Positions 1 through 8,291 of a stretch of DNA of 64,000 bases are shown here, piece after piece. The stretch is from Sorangium aterium (GTDB taxonomy: Bacteria; Myxococcota_A; Polyangia; Polyangiales; Polyangiaceae), in contig NZ_JAQNDK010000002.1 in assembly GCF_028368935.1 (NCBI RefSeq), forward strand, positions 1,922,001 to 1,986,000. The letters run 5' to 3'. The translations under genes and the position numbers were made by a program. The notes below the pieces were generated by a model. That model was not told the origin of the DNA, ran no database searches, and was given only the letters and a program-made list of their open reading frames with translations. Each line of letters starts with the position of its first letter. Positions within the stretch are counted from its first letter, which is position 1.

Positions 1-495
1 GGCCAGCTCGCCGGCCTCCTCGCGGAGCTTTGCGCCGATGAGCGGCGCGCCTCCGTCGAGCAGCTTCCGGGTGTAGCTCTTCGTCGCCGACGACGCCTTG
101 CGCGTCTCGATCTCGCGCTCGAGGGTCTCGAGCAGCGCGGACGCGTCCTGCCCCTCGTCGGCGGCCTCGGGCTCCCCGTCGCCGCGGGCATCGACCTGCC
201 GGAAGAAGCAGCTCGCGCTCCCCGTGTGGCACGTCGGTCCGCGGGGCTCCGCGAGGATCAGGAGCGCATCCCCGTCGCAGTCGGCGTGGATGCTCGTCAC
301 CGCGAGCGTATTGCCGCTCGTCGCCCCCTTCTCCCAGAGCTCGCCCCGCGATCGGCTGAAGAAGGTGGCGCGCCCCGTCTCGAGCGTCCTGGCGAGCGAC
401 TCCCGCGTCATGTACGCGAGCATCCGGACCTGCCCGGTCAGCCGATCCTGCACGACGGCCGGCACGAGCTTGCCCTCTCCGAATGCGATCTTCAC
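1..495 (-). CDS. hisI: bifunctional HisIE, 5' part (runs off window)
   Basis: This encodes phosphoribosyl-AMP cyclohydrolase fused to phosphoribosyl-ATP pyrophosphohydrolase (histidine biosynthesis, cytoplasmic). Only the first 165 codons are in the window. The PRA-CH domain covers about residues 1-105 and shows the metal-site signature HADCDGD followed by [13 protein letters not shown] HisE-like helix starts near residue 120 ([13 protein letters not shown]) and continues to the window edge (LREEAGELA). The start is GTG at 495-493 ([13 protein letters not shown]), three bases after the lgt stop codon, so translation is probably coupled to lgt. Whether the HisE half is complete cannot be seen. 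An unfused HisI is less likely given the HisE-like tail. Confidence 0.88.
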   Translation of the reverse strand, partial: MKIAFGEGKLVPAVVQDRLTGQVRMLAYMTRESLARTLETGRATFFSRSRGELWEKGATSGNTLAVTSIHADCDGDALLILAEPRGPTCHTGSASCFFRQVDARGDGEPEAADEGQDASALLETLEREIETRKASSATKSYTRKLLDGGAPLIGAKLREEAGELA

Positions 496-498
496 GGT

Positions 499-1950
499 CT
501 ATGCCTCTCCGGTGGTGTCGGGCGCCTCGGCGGCGCCGTGTTCGCGGGCCGTCGCCCGGCCCTCGTCCTTTGCGCTGCCGCGCCTGGCGCCGGCCTTCGA
601 CGGCGCGCTCGGCTTCTTTCTCGGCGTGTCGTCCTCGTCCTCGTCGTCCTGGTCCTCGTCGTCGTCTCCGTCTGCTTGCCTGTCGGCGGCCGCGGCGGGG
701 CTCTCCGGGAGGCTGAGCGCCATCGCCTGCTCCGGGTGGTCCAGGGCGGCCTTGTGATAGACCGCGAACGCGATCGACGCGGCGATCCCGGTCGCCAGCG
801 CGACGGCCTGGGAGGTCGAGTACTGGAGGGTCGCCGAGGCGGCGAACGTCTCGGGCCTGAGGGCCAGGTACAGGGCGATCGCGGGACCGAAGGACAGCAC
901 CTGCGTCACCTTGCGCACCACGTTGTCGCGGAGGAGGTGGGAGAACCCGATCGTGTACCCCACGGCGAAGATCACGAGGCCGGCGGGGAGCAACACGTGC
1001 TCCGGGAGCGTCGGCGGGATCGAGCCGCGCTCCGCGTCGTCGCGGAGGAGCTCGAGCAGGTAGCGGCAGACGCCGTAGGAGAACGTGAAGATGAGGAAGA
1101 TCTCGCCACGGAACTTCTGCCGTCGGCGCGCGAGGAGCAGGAGCGCGAGCAGCCCTGCGCCGACGAGCGACTCGTAGATCTGCGTCGGGTGCACGGCGAG
1201 CGACGCCTCGGCGGTCGGATCCAGCCCGCGCTCCTTGACGTGCTGCACCCACGCCGGGGACCCGCTGCCGTGGTCCAGCGTGCCCTCGGCCCAGCGCGGG
1301 AACGTGCCGAGCTTCTTCAGCCAGGCGGGCGCCGTCTCGCCGAGCGGACGGCCGAAATCGCAGCCGAAGAGGTAACACCCGATGCGCGTGATCATCAGGC
1401 CCGAGGCGAGGCTCGGGACGGCGACGTCGGCCCAGGGGAGCAGCGGGATGCGATGGGAGCGCAGGAACAGGTACGAGCCCAGGAAGCCGCCCAGGAAGCC
1501 GCCGTACGCCACGAGCCCGCCGCGGCGGATGTCGAACATCGCGCCGAACGAGTCGAACTCGTCGAGGTTCGTGAGGATGTAGAGCACGCGCGACCCGACG
1601 ACCGCGGCGAGGGCGGTGACGACGTAGCAGTTGGCCATCGTCTCCTTCGGCAGGCCGTCGCGCTCCGCGAGCCCGAGCGTCAGGTACCAGCCGACCACGA
1701 GCGAGAGCCCGAGCATGACACCGTAGCTGTAGATGGGCAGCGGACCCAGGGTGTAGGTCTGCTCCTTGACCTGGGAGGCGATCGCGGCGAGCGCGACGCC
1801 TGCGATGCCCGCGGTCGCCGCGCCTGGTTTGTTCTTCGCGATGAGCAGCCCGATCGCGCCCGCGAAAGCGATGCCCGCAGCGATCAGGAAGACCCAGAGC
1901 AGGGGCACGGTCCAGGCGGGCAGCGGGACGCGAAACAGGATGGGATGCAT
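499..1950 (-). CDS. lgt: prolipoprotein diacylglyceryl transferase Lgt
   Basis: Lgt moves diacylglycerol from phosphatidylglycerol to the lipobox cysteine of prolipoproteins in the inner membrane. The 483-residue product has many hydrophobic segments. It carries the Lgt signature RRGGLVAYGGFLGG (about 142-155), HPTQIYE (254-260) and YGVCRYLLELLR (about 292-303). It is far longer than typical Lgt (about 260-330 residues). There are about 65 extra hydrophobic residues at the N terminus, and the C-terminal end is charged, first acidic (DDDEDQDDEDEDD) and then Lys/Arg/Ala-rich. ATG at 1950 is preceded by AAGGAGAGG. The downstream gene hisIE starts three bases after the stop. At least three lipoprotein substrates are encoded in this window. 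Confidence 0.95.
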   Translation of the reverse strand: MHPILFRVPLPAWTVPLLWVFLIAAGIAFAGAIGLLIAKNKPGAATAGIAGVALAAIASQVKEQTYTLGPLPIYSYGVMLGLSLVVGWYLTLGLAERDGLPKETMANCYVVTALAAVVGSRVLYILTNLDEFDSFGAMFDIRRGGLVAYGGFLGGFLGSYLFLRSHRIPLLPWADVAVPSLASGLMITRIGCYLFGCDFGRPLGETAPAWLKKLGTFPRWAEGTLDHGSGSPAWVQHVKERGLDPTAEASLAVHPTQIYESLVGAGLLALLLLARRRQKFRGEIFLIFTFSYGVCRYLLELLRDDAERGSIPPTLPEHVLLPAGLVIFAVGYTIGFSHLLRDNVVRKVTQVLSFGPAIALYLALRPETFAASATLQYSTSQAVALATGIAASIAFAVYHKAALDHPEQAMALSLPESPAAAADRQADGDDDEDQDDEDEDDTPRKKPSAPSKAGARRGSAKDEGRATAREHGAAEAPDTTGEA

Positions 1951-2165
1951 GGCGCCTCTCCTTACGCCTGGGCTTGGGGACCATCAAGCATCGTCTCTCG
2001 CGCATGACGCAGCGAGCCAAGGCGCTCGCTGACGCTGGTCCCACCGCGTCGGGCGATCTCGATGTGCCCGGGCCGTCAGCGAAGCGCGGCGCTCTCCCCA
2101 TCCTGTCGACGGCGCCCGCGAAGCGACCCTCGAAGTCCGCGCGCGCCGCTGCTAGCATCGATTCC

Positions 2166-2915
2166 GTGCTCTCTGGCCGTGCCACCGTCGGGGTCTTCGC
2201 AGTGCCTGGACTGCTCGTGAGCGCGGCGTGTGTTCCTGAAGGGCCGGCCACGGGGGATGCGAGCGCGCGGCCGGCCGGGACGGTCGCACCGTCGGTCTCC
2301 TCGACCGCGGGTGCAGCTCAGGGAGCGCAGGGGACGGGCGTGTTCGAGGACGACTTCAACCGGTCGGCGCTCGGCCCCGACTGGAACGCCCTGAGCTCCA
2401 AGTGGGCGATCGACGAGGGGCAGCTCTGCGTGCGCGCCGCGAGGAACCGCGGCGTGTGGTTGAATCGGCCGCTGCCGCAGAACGCCCGGATCGAGTTCGA
2501 GGCCATCGCCGAGGCCCCGGACGGCGATCTCAAGGCCGAGCTCTGGGGAGACGGTCGGAGCGGGGCGACGGCGGCGAGCTACACGAACGCGACGAGCTAC
2601 CTCGTGATCCTCGGAGGATGGAAGAACACCAAGCACGTGCTCGCGCGCCTCGACGAGCATGGCGCCGATCGGCTGGAGATCGACGTGGATCCAGACAGCG
2701 ACGACGACCGAGCGCGCCCGGTCGCACCGGGGCAACCGTATCGCTTCCGGATAGAGCGTCGTGACGGCAGGACCCTCTCCTGGTCGGTGAACGACGTCGA
2801 GTATCTGGAGCTCAGCGACCCTGCTCCGCTCTCCGGTCCAGGGCACGAGCACATGGGCTTCAACGCATGGGATGCGCCGGTCTGCTTCGACAACCTGCGC
2901 ATCACGCCCCTCTAG
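2166..2915 (+). CDS. secreted lipoprotein with concanavalin-like fold (predicted)
   Basis: This is a predicted lipoprotein of 249 residues. The GTG at 2166 is chosen because it puts a hydrophobic signal peptide at the N terminus ending in the lipobox LVSAAC, with Cys22 as lipidation site. The open frame extends upstream to 1974, but that part looks non-coding. After a Pro/Ser/Ala linker, the segment FEDDFNRSALGPDW through VCFDNLRITPL resembles the beta-sandwich of DUF1961/concanavalin-like lectin-glucanase domains. No catalytic glutamates are recognisable, so binding rather than hydrolysis is plausible. No clear ribosome binding site is seen. The function is unknown. Confidence 0.7.
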   Translation: MLSGRATVGVFAVPGLLVSAACVPEGPATGDASARPAGTVAPSVSSTAGAAQGAQGTGVFEDDFNRSALGPDWNALSSKWAIDEGQLCVRAARNRGVWLNRPLPQNARIEFEAIAEAPDGDLKAELWGDGRSGATAASYTNATSYLVILGGWKNTKHVLARLDEHGADRLEIDVDPDSDDDRARPVAPGQPYRFRIERRDGRTLSWSVNDVEYLELSDPAPLSGPGHEHMGFNAWDAPVCFDNLRITPL

Positions 2916-2920
2916 CCGCG

Positions 2921-4396
2921 ATGGAATCGGGTGAGGTCGAGCGGGAGCTCGAGGAGCTGGAGACGCGCATCGAGCGGCTGCGCGCGCTCTACGAGCAGTA
3001 TTTCATGGGGATCGAGCGGCTGGAGCCGCTCATCCCGCGCAAGGACGTCGAGCGTCGCATCTGGGTGATGCGGCGGGAGCAGATCAGGAACACCGGGCTC
3101 CGGTTCAAGTTCCAGATGCTCATCCAGCGCTACAACACGTTCCAGCAGTACTGGGGCCGCGTCTCGCGCGAGATCGAGAACGGCACGTACCGCCGCGACG
3201 TCATCCGCGCAGCGAAGCGGGTCGGCGCGAAGGAGGCGCTCACGGTCGTCGGCCGCAAGCGGGCGGAGCGCTACGCGGAGCTCGCCGAGCAGCAGGAGAC
3301 GGCGCGCGAGCCGGTCCACCGCGCCGATGACGGCGGCGATCACGACGAGATCGACGTCGACGACGAGGCGGTCACGCTGGCGCCCCCTCCTTTGCCCGCC
3401 GCATTGCTGGCGGGGAAGCGATCGCTGGCCGCGCTGGCCGCCGAGGAGGTCGCGCCTCGCGCCGCGGTCGCGCCGCTGACCGCGCCGGAGGCGGCGAGCG
3501 CGGCGCCCGCCAGCTCGCCGGGGCGCCCCGCGCTCGCGCCGCCTGCCATGCCGCAGGCCGCCGCGGCCGTGAAGCCCGCTCCGCTGGGAGGGCTGCCCCG
3601 GGGGCTCGGTCTGACCAGGCCGCAGCAGAAGCCGGCGGAGATCAAGCCGGCAGAGGCGAAGCCGGTCGAGGCCTCGCCGGCGGGCGCGAAGACCTCGGCG
3701 CGCGCTGCCGTCGAGAAGGCCCAGCCCGCGGCGGGCGGGAACAGCCGCCAGCGGCTCGCCGAGCTCGCGGCGGAGATGCGCGCTCAGCGCACCAAGACCG
3801 GCGACGCGGCGAAGGCCGCGGCCGGGCCTCCGGACGTATTGGCAGACGTCGCGCCCGAGCCTCCGCCCGCTCCGAAGCGACCGCCGCCCCCGGTTCCCGT
3901 CAAGCCTTCTCCCGGCCCTCCGGCCGAAGCTCCAGCGGTCGCTGAGGCGAAGGGCGCGGGAGCGAGGCGGCAGGAGCGCGTGCACTCGGAGCGCCCGCCG
4001 TCGGCCCGGCGCCGTCGCTCCACCGCGCCGCCTGCCGCGGAGGCCGGCGCGGCGAGCGGCGCTCGGAGCCCGGCGCCGCGGACGCCGTCGCGCCCCCCGG
4101 AGGCCGCGCGCGCCGGCCTCGACACCGCGGTGCGCGCGCGACCCGGGCCGCCCCCGCAGCGATCTGCTGCGCGCGACGACGAGCTCCCGGAGCAGCGGCT
4201 GCGTCAGATCTACGCGAAGTACGTCGAGACGAAGCGCGCCGCGCGTGAGTCGACGGCCGGCGTCACCTACGAGCGCCTGGCCGAGAGCCTCCGCGCGCAG
4301 GCCGCGAAGCTGCGTGCGACGAACCCGGCCAAGTCCGTCGACTACGATGTCGTCGTCAAGGACGGCAAGACCCTGCTGAAGCCGATCCTCAAGTAG
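2921..4396 (+). CDS. coiled-coil, Pro/Ala-rich protein with MXAN_5187-like ends
   Basis: This 491-residue protein lies five bases after the preceding lipoprotein gene. Residues 1-110 are charged and helical (EELETRIERLRALYEQYF, LIPRKDVERRIW, RYNTFQQYWGRV). The middle, about 150-420, is a low-complexity Pro/Ala/Lys linker. The last 70 residues (EQRLRQIYAKYVETKR, TYERLAESLRAQ, VVVKDGKTLLKPILK) form a second conserved block. Both ends resemble the C-terminal domain of the myxobacterial MXAN_5187 family as I remember it; no alignment was run. The start ATG at 2921 is preferred over the in-frame extension into the upstream gene. The molecular function is unknown, and the long linker suggests a scaffold. 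Confidence 0.75.
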   Translation: MESGEVERELEELETRIERLRALYEQYFMGIERLEPLIPRKDVERRIWVMRREQIRNTGLRFKFQMLIQRYNTFQQYWGRVSREIENGTYRRDVIRAAKRVGAKEALTVVGRKRAERYAELAEQQETAREPVHRADDGGDHDEIDVDDEAVTLAPPPLPAALLAGKRSLAALAAEEVAPRAAVAPLTAPEAASAAPASSPGRPALAPPAMPQAAAAVKPAPLGGLPRGLGLTRPQQKPAEIKPAEAKPVEASPAGAKTSARAAVEKAQPAAGGNSRQRLAELAAEMRAQRTKTGDAAKAAAGPPDVLADVAPEPPPAPKRPPPPVPVKPSPGPPAEAPAVAEAKGAGARRQERVHSERPPSARRRRSTAPPAAEAGAASGARSPAPRTPSRPPEAARAGLDTAVRARPGPPPQRSAARDDELPEQRLRQIYAKYVETKRAARESTAGVTYERLAESLRAQAAKLRATNPAKSVDYDVVVKDGKTLLKPILK

Positions 4397-4504
4397 CCGG
4401 AGATCGGCTGGCGGCAGGGCGGACGCGACATCCCAAGGCAGGGATCGGCGCGCGAGCAGCGTTCGGGGCGGCGAGCGCCAAGAGCATGAGCTCTCCGAGC
4501 CAAG

Positions 4505-4646
4505 CTCGGTTAGAGCGGCGTGCAGTTTCGTGCGCTACGGGCTCATCCGCGTCGTTCGGCTCGCTGCGGCGTACTTTCGTACGCCTCACTCGCCTGCCTA
4601 GCGGCTGAGCCCGTATCTCACGACGCTGCGCCCCGCTCTAGCCGAG
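4505..4646. repeat. 142-bp imperfect palindrome in gene-free stretch
   Basis: The 314-bp gap between the MXAN_5187-like gene and the next gene is dominated by a long inverted repeat. The outer arms are CTCGGTTAGAGCGG (4505-4518) and CCGCTCTAGCCGAG (4633-4646). The middle arms are TACGGGCTCATCCGC (4536-4550) and GCGGCTGAGCCCGTA (4601-4615). The centre is GGCGTAC-TTTC-GTACGCC (4568-4585). The whole can fold into one hairpin with a few mismatches. No T-run follows. It may be a MITE-like or REP-like mobile repeat, or a structured RNA. No coding sequence is seen in the rest of the gap. Confidence 0.7.
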
Positions 4647-4710
4647 ACGCTCCTGAGGGCGCTCGCCGCGTCAGACGGCTGGGCTGGGCGGATGAGGATG
4701 TTCCGGCGGA

Positions 4711-5004
4711 TCAGTGATGTGCGACGCGGCGCCAAAGCTGCGGCAGCCGCTGGACCCGCGCAGGTACTCCGGTGTCGTCCTCGACGAAGAGGATCGCACA
4801 CGCCGTGCGGTCGGCCTCGCGCATCCTCGCGCATAAGTCGGCCAGGTCATCGTCGGCGTCCACAACGTCGGCTTCGGCCGGCTGGGAACCGCCTTGAACG
4901 TATTTGACATTGTCAAGGGCGATCCATCGCCCAGCGAACTGTTCAGATCGACATATGTCGCGCCAGCTCATTCGAGGCGCGACCAAACGAATCTTACTGC
5001 CCAT
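4711..5004 (-). CDS. small conserved hypothetical protein (DUF5678-like)
   Basis: A 97-residue soluble protein starts at ATG 5004 (MGSKIRLVAPRMSW). The block EQFAGRWIALDNVKYV followed by DVVDADDDLADLCARM and CAILFVEDD resembles small DUF5678-type proteins common in Polyangiales, in which an FxGxWVALD motif precedes an acidic stretch. The next Met (4971, MSWRDIC) is an alternative start. No strong ribosome binding site precedes either. Its amino-acid composition is balanced, unlike the Arg-rich antisense frames around it, which supports real coding. The function is unknown. It is unrelated to its neighbours and flanked by long gaps. Confidence 0.55.
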   Translation of the reverse strand: MGSKIRLVAPRMSWRDICRSEQFAGRWIALDNVKYVQGGSQPAEADVVDADDDLADLCARMREADRTACAILFVEDDTGVPARVQRLPQLWRRVAHH

Positions 5005-5191
5005 TTCCCGTGAGCGACCTTCTCCCCCATGTTCCAAAGTCAAGCGCCGACCAAGCAAAGCCAGGGCGCGGCGTGCACTGAACTTTCAGAACTGTCGGGG
5101 CAGGATCTAGCACCGCTCAAAATCGGGCGTCAAGGCAAGCCTGGAACAGCCCGGACCCTCTGGGCGTTGTGCTCGATCCGGCCCACGTCCT

Positions 5192-7003
5192 TCACCGACA
5201 TTGCGCTGGCAGCTGGGACATCGCCTCGCCTGCCCCGATCCGCGCGGCGGCCAAGGCGTGGGACTTCGCCGCGCACCCCTTGGACGCGACCGCACGCTTG
5301 GCGCTACCGCTGATAGCGGCTCTCGCCTCGGCCTTCTTGGGGCCATCGCAGGCCGCGAAGCGCTTCACCGCGAGATCCGTGTTGCCGCCGTTCGCCAGGT
5401 TGATCGCGGCCCTGCACTCCTGCTCCGCCTTCTCGTTGCCAGGCGGCGGGGCCTTGGGTCCGGTGGTCGCGGCCGGGGTCGTCGGGGTCGACGTGTGCTT
5501 CGGGGTGTCCGGAGCCGTCTTGTCCGGGCCGTTGGGCTCGGGCGGCGTAGGCTCCGGGGTGGTGGTGGGCGTGCTCGTGGGCGTGCCCACGGGATCCGAT
5601 GCCACGGTGACCGACGGCGCGCCCGTGGGCAGCGGGATCGCGGTCGACGTGCTCTCCTCGGTCGTGCTCCCGCCGCTCCCCCTCGTCATCATGACGACGC
5701 CCACGACGCCGAGCACCGCGACGGCCGCGACCGCGGCGAGGATCGGAGCTGCCTTGCTCTTCTGCGGAGCCGGCGGCGGCGCGGGGAACACCTGGCCGCT
5801 GCCCGTGGGCACGGCCGGGTGCGCCGGAACGACAGCCTGATCCATGACCGTCGCGGCCTGATGGGCCTGATGGGCCTGATGGTTGACGACGGTCCTCACC
5901 GGTCCCGATCCCGTGGGCGGCCCCGCGACGAACAGCGGCTCCCCGAGCTGCGTCTGACCCGAGCGCGACGGCATGAGCGCCGTCCCGCTGGTCGGCGCGT
6001 CGCTCCCGACGAGCGTGCGGGGCGCCGCCGCGAGCACCGAGAGGCGGGCGCCCGCGCCGATCGTGAGATCCTCGTAGAACTCCCGCGCCGACTGCTGCCG
6101 GTCCTCGCGCCTCTTGCTGAGGGCCCTCATGACGGCCGCCTTCATCTTCGGCGGGGCCGCGGCGCCCATCGGCACCGCCTCGAACGGGAACGGCTGCGCC
6201 GTCATGTGCTGCGTCGCCCACGCCCATGGCGTGTCGGCGTCGAACGGCAGGCGCCCGGTGAGCATCTCGTAGGTCAGCACGCCGAGCGAGTAGATGTCGC
6301 TCCGCGCGTCGAGCTCGGTCCCCGTGAACTGCTCGGGGCTCATGTACGGCGGGGTCCCGAGCACCGTCCCCTGCTGGGTCAGCTTCTGCTCGGCCTTTGC
6401 GCTGCGCTCGTCGCGCTTCGCGATGCCGAAGTCGAGGACCTTGACGTAGTCCTCCTCGCCGGCGCGCTTGGTCAAGAAGATGTTGGCGGGCTTCAGGTCG
6501 CGGTGGACGATCCCCTTCTCGTGGGCCTCCTGGAGCGACCCGCACGTCTGCGCGATGATGCGATCGACGCGCTCTGGAGAGAGCGCGCCGCCCCGCTCGA
6601 GCGCCGTCTCCAGCGACTGCCCGTTGAGGAGCTCCATCGCGATGTAGAGCTCCCCGGTGTTCGTCTGCCCGAAGTCGTAGACCTTGATGGTGTTCGGGTG
6701 CTCGAGCTCGCTGACCGTGCCGCACTCCCGCATGAAGCGCGCGACCACCTGCGGATCCTTCGCGTGCTGCGAGAGGAGCGTCTTGATGGCGACCTTCCGC
6801 ACCGACGTCCCCATCGGCTGCTCGCCGTTGTAGACGCGGCCCATCCCGCCCTCGCCGAGCACGCCGATGATGCGGAACCGGCCGCCGACGATCGCGCCGA
6901 TGAGCGGGTCTGCCTCCACCGGCGCGACAGGGAGGAGCGCGCCGCACGTGGCGCAGAAGCGCGCCCCATCGATGTTTGGCTGATGGCAAGCGGGACATTC
7001 CAT
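5192..7003 (-). CDS. zinc-ribbon Ser/Thr protein kinase, single-pass membrane
   Basis: This 603-residue Hanks-type kinase opens with a zinc ribbon (CPACHQPN...CATCG, residues 3-21). The kinase domain spans about 41-320: glycine loop GEGGMGRV (50-57), VAIK with Lys74, HRDLKPAN (catalytic Asp169) and DFG (191-193). All catalytic residues are present, so it should be active. A Pro/Gln-rich juxtamembrane region contains HQAHQAHQAA. One membrane helix (about 419-440) follows, then a Thr/Pro-rich stalk and a Cys-containing helical C-terminal domain (ECRAAINLANGG, VASKGCAAKSH, LPAQCR) presumably outside the cytoplasm as a sensor. It is monocistronic, with no adjacent phosphatase or substrate gene. 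Confidence 0.93.
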   Translation of the reverse strand: MECPACHQPNIDGARFCATCGALLPVAPVEADPLIGAIVGGRFRIIGVLGEGGMGRVYNGEQPMGTSVRKVAIKTLLSQHAKDPQVVARFMRECGTVSELEHPNTIKVYDFGQTNTGELYIAMELLNGQSLETALERGGALSPERVDRIIAQTCGSLQEAHEKGIVHRDLKPANIFLTKRAGEEDYVKVLDFGIAKRDERSAKAEQKLTQQGTVLGTPPYMSPEQFTGTELDARSDIYSLGVLTYEMLTGRLPFDADTPWAWATQHMTAQPFPFEAVPMGAAAPPKMKAAVMRALSKRREDRQQSAREFYEDLTIGAGARLSVLAAAPRTLVGSDAPTSGTALMPSRSGQTQLGEPLFVAGPPTGSGPVRTVVNHQAHQAHQAATVMDQAVVPAHPAVPTGSGQVFPAPPPAPQKSKAAPILAAVAAVAVLGVVGVVMMTRGSGGSTTEESTSTAIPLPTGAPSVTVASDPVGTPTSTPTTTPEPTPPEPNGPDKTAPDTPKHTSTPTTPAATTGPKAPPPGNEKAEQECRAAINLANGGNTDLAVKRFAACDGPKKAEARAAISGSAKRAVASKGCAAKSHALAAARIGAGEAMSQLPAQCR

Positions 7004-7511
7004 GCGATCGAACCTCTACCCCCGAAGCATGACGGAACGCGATCGTCGCCTCGAGCCGCTCCGCGGCGCGCCCGAGCGAACGTGCGCCGGGCAGGATCGC
7101 AGCAGCCGCGAGCGGAGCGCAAGGGACCTCTCGCTGGCCCGAGGCGCCGCCAGCGCGCGTCCTCGTCCTCCTCGTCGTCCTGGTCTTCGCCCTCGTTGGC
7201 GTTCGTCTGCGTTCGCTTGCGTTCGCTTGCGTTCGCGCTCACGCAGCCGCTCGCCCGCGCCACGCCGTCGCTGCGCGTGGCGTTCGGCGCGGGGAACGCG
7301 GCCCGGGCGACCCCGCGCGGGCCGCGCCGCTGCCCTCCGCGCGCCGCGGGAGCGTGCTCCTCGACGTCCGCACTTGAAAACCGGGAGCGCTCGAGCGAGA
7401 TCGGCGCCGCTGGAGGACGCCGGTGCTCTGGACCGCCCACCTCGACGGCGCGGCCAGCCCCGCGCTCTCGAAGCCGATTCCAGCGAAACGGACGAAAACG
7501 ATGCACACCGC
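7004..7511. other. gene-free stretch before the tRNA-tuf operon
   Basis: No convincing gene is seen between the kinase and the tRNA cluster; frames here translate to Arg/Ser/Ala-rich low-complexity sequence. It contains a short tandem array at 7199-7238: four 10-bp copies, two exact GCGTTCGCTT and two variants. The right part, from about 7500, becomes less G+C-rich and carries the promoter-like sequence listed separately. Confidence 0.5.
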
Positions 7512-7540
7512 TTGACACGTCTCTTGCAGGGGGCTAAGAG
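7512..7540 (+). promoter_or_regulatory. sigma70-like promoter for tRNA-tuf operon
   Basis: A perfect -35 hexamer TTGACA (7512-7517) is followed after 17 bp by TAAGAG (7535-7540), which matches three of six -10 consensus positions. It lies about 225 bp before tRNA-Thr, a reasonable position for a stable-RNA promoter. It is inferred from sequence only. Confidence 0.45.
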
Positions 7541-7764
7541 CCTCCTCCCTTCGCGGGATTCGTCTACCTTCGGAGCGACGTGAGCGGCACCAACTGCTTC
7601 ACCTCGCTGCGGTCCAGCCCGGTCGGGGCACTCCGAACCGTGCAGGCGGCGATCCAGCAGGGCCGGGAGTTGATTGCTCGCACAGAAGTGATCGGTCTTG
7701 GGACATTTCGCTAGGTCAGCACGCACGTTTCCCGGAGCCCGGGGACGGGCAGCGGGTGGATGCC

Positions 7765-7837
7765 GCTGGCGTAGCTCAATCGGTAGAGCACCTGCCTTGT
7801 AAGCAGGGGGTTAGGGGTTCAAGTCCCCTCGTCAGCT
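7765..7837 (+). tRNA. tRNA-Thr(UGU)
   Basis: A 73-nt cloverleaf folds by eye: acceptor GCTGGCG with CGTCAGC, D arm GCTC/GAGC, anticodon stem CCTGC/GCAGG with loop CTTGTAA (anticodon TGT), and T arm AGGGG-TTCAAGT-CCCCT. CCA is not encoded. It is the first of four tRNAs co-oriented with tuf. Confidence 0.95.
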
Positions 7838-7918
7838 CCGATGCAAGGCAACAGGTCGATGGTTCGGGAGGTCGCGGCAGAGACAAAGTCGGCAAAATCT
7901 AATAAATAGAGAAAATCT

Positions 7919-8000
7919 GGAGGGTTGCCCGAGCGGCCAAAGGGAGCAGACTGTAAATCTGCCGGCAATGCCTACGATGGTTCGAATCCATCACCCTCCA
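7919..8000 (+). tRNA. tRNA-Tyr(GUA)
   Basis: An 82-nt class II tRNA has acceptor GGAGGGT with ACCCTCC, anticodon loop CTGTAAA (anticodon GTA), a long variable arm as expected for bacterial tRNA-Tyr, T arm GGTTCGAATCC, and discriminator A. It is second in the cluster. Confidence 0.95.
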
Positions 8001-8074
8001 CCGGGGCGTCTTTACGCTCCGAAGGCGGTCCGACCAGGATCCAGATCCGCTGGGGTCACTCCCGACGGAAGCCC

Positions 8075-8147
8075 GCGGGCGTAGCTCAGTTGGTAGAGCG
8101 TCAGCCTTCCAAGCTGAACGTCGCCGGTTCGAACCCGGTCGCCCGCT
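8075..8147 (+). tRNA. tRNA-Gly(UCC)
   Basis: A 73-nt cloverleaf has acceptor GCGGGCG with CGCCCGC, anticodon stem TCAGC/GCTGA with loop CTTCCAA (anticodon TCC), and T arm CCGGTTCGAACCCGG. CCA is not encoded. It is third in the cluster. Confidence 0.95.
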
Positions 8148-8163
8148 CCGTGGTCGGTCGTTT

Positions 8164-8236
8164 GCCCACCTAGCTCAGTTGGCAGAGCACGTCCTTGGTA
8201 AGGACGAGGTCGTCGGTTCAATCCCGATGGTGGGCT
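8164..8236 (+). tRNA. tRNA-Thr(GGU)
   Basis: A 73-nt cloverleaf has acceptor GCCCACC with GGTGGGC, anticodon stem CGTCC/GGACG with loop TTGGTAA (anticodon GGT), and T arm GTCGGTTCAATCCCGAT. It is the last tRNA before tuf, 55 nt upstream of its start codon. Confidence 0.95.
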
Positions 8237-8291
8237 CCAGCGAGGACAGCGAAACGCAGTCGCGAACTTCATTTCGGCAGGAGACATCTCG

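Noticed and set aside
4910-4922. TTGACATTGTCAA palindrome as promoter or operator
   Set aside because: It lies inside the small DUF5678-like gene, coding for ALDNVKY; it may be chance.
7765-7837. Encoded 3' CCA on the tRNAs
   Set aside because: The bases after the discriminators are not CCA for the Thr(UGU), Gly, Tyr or Trp genes; CCA must be added after transcription.
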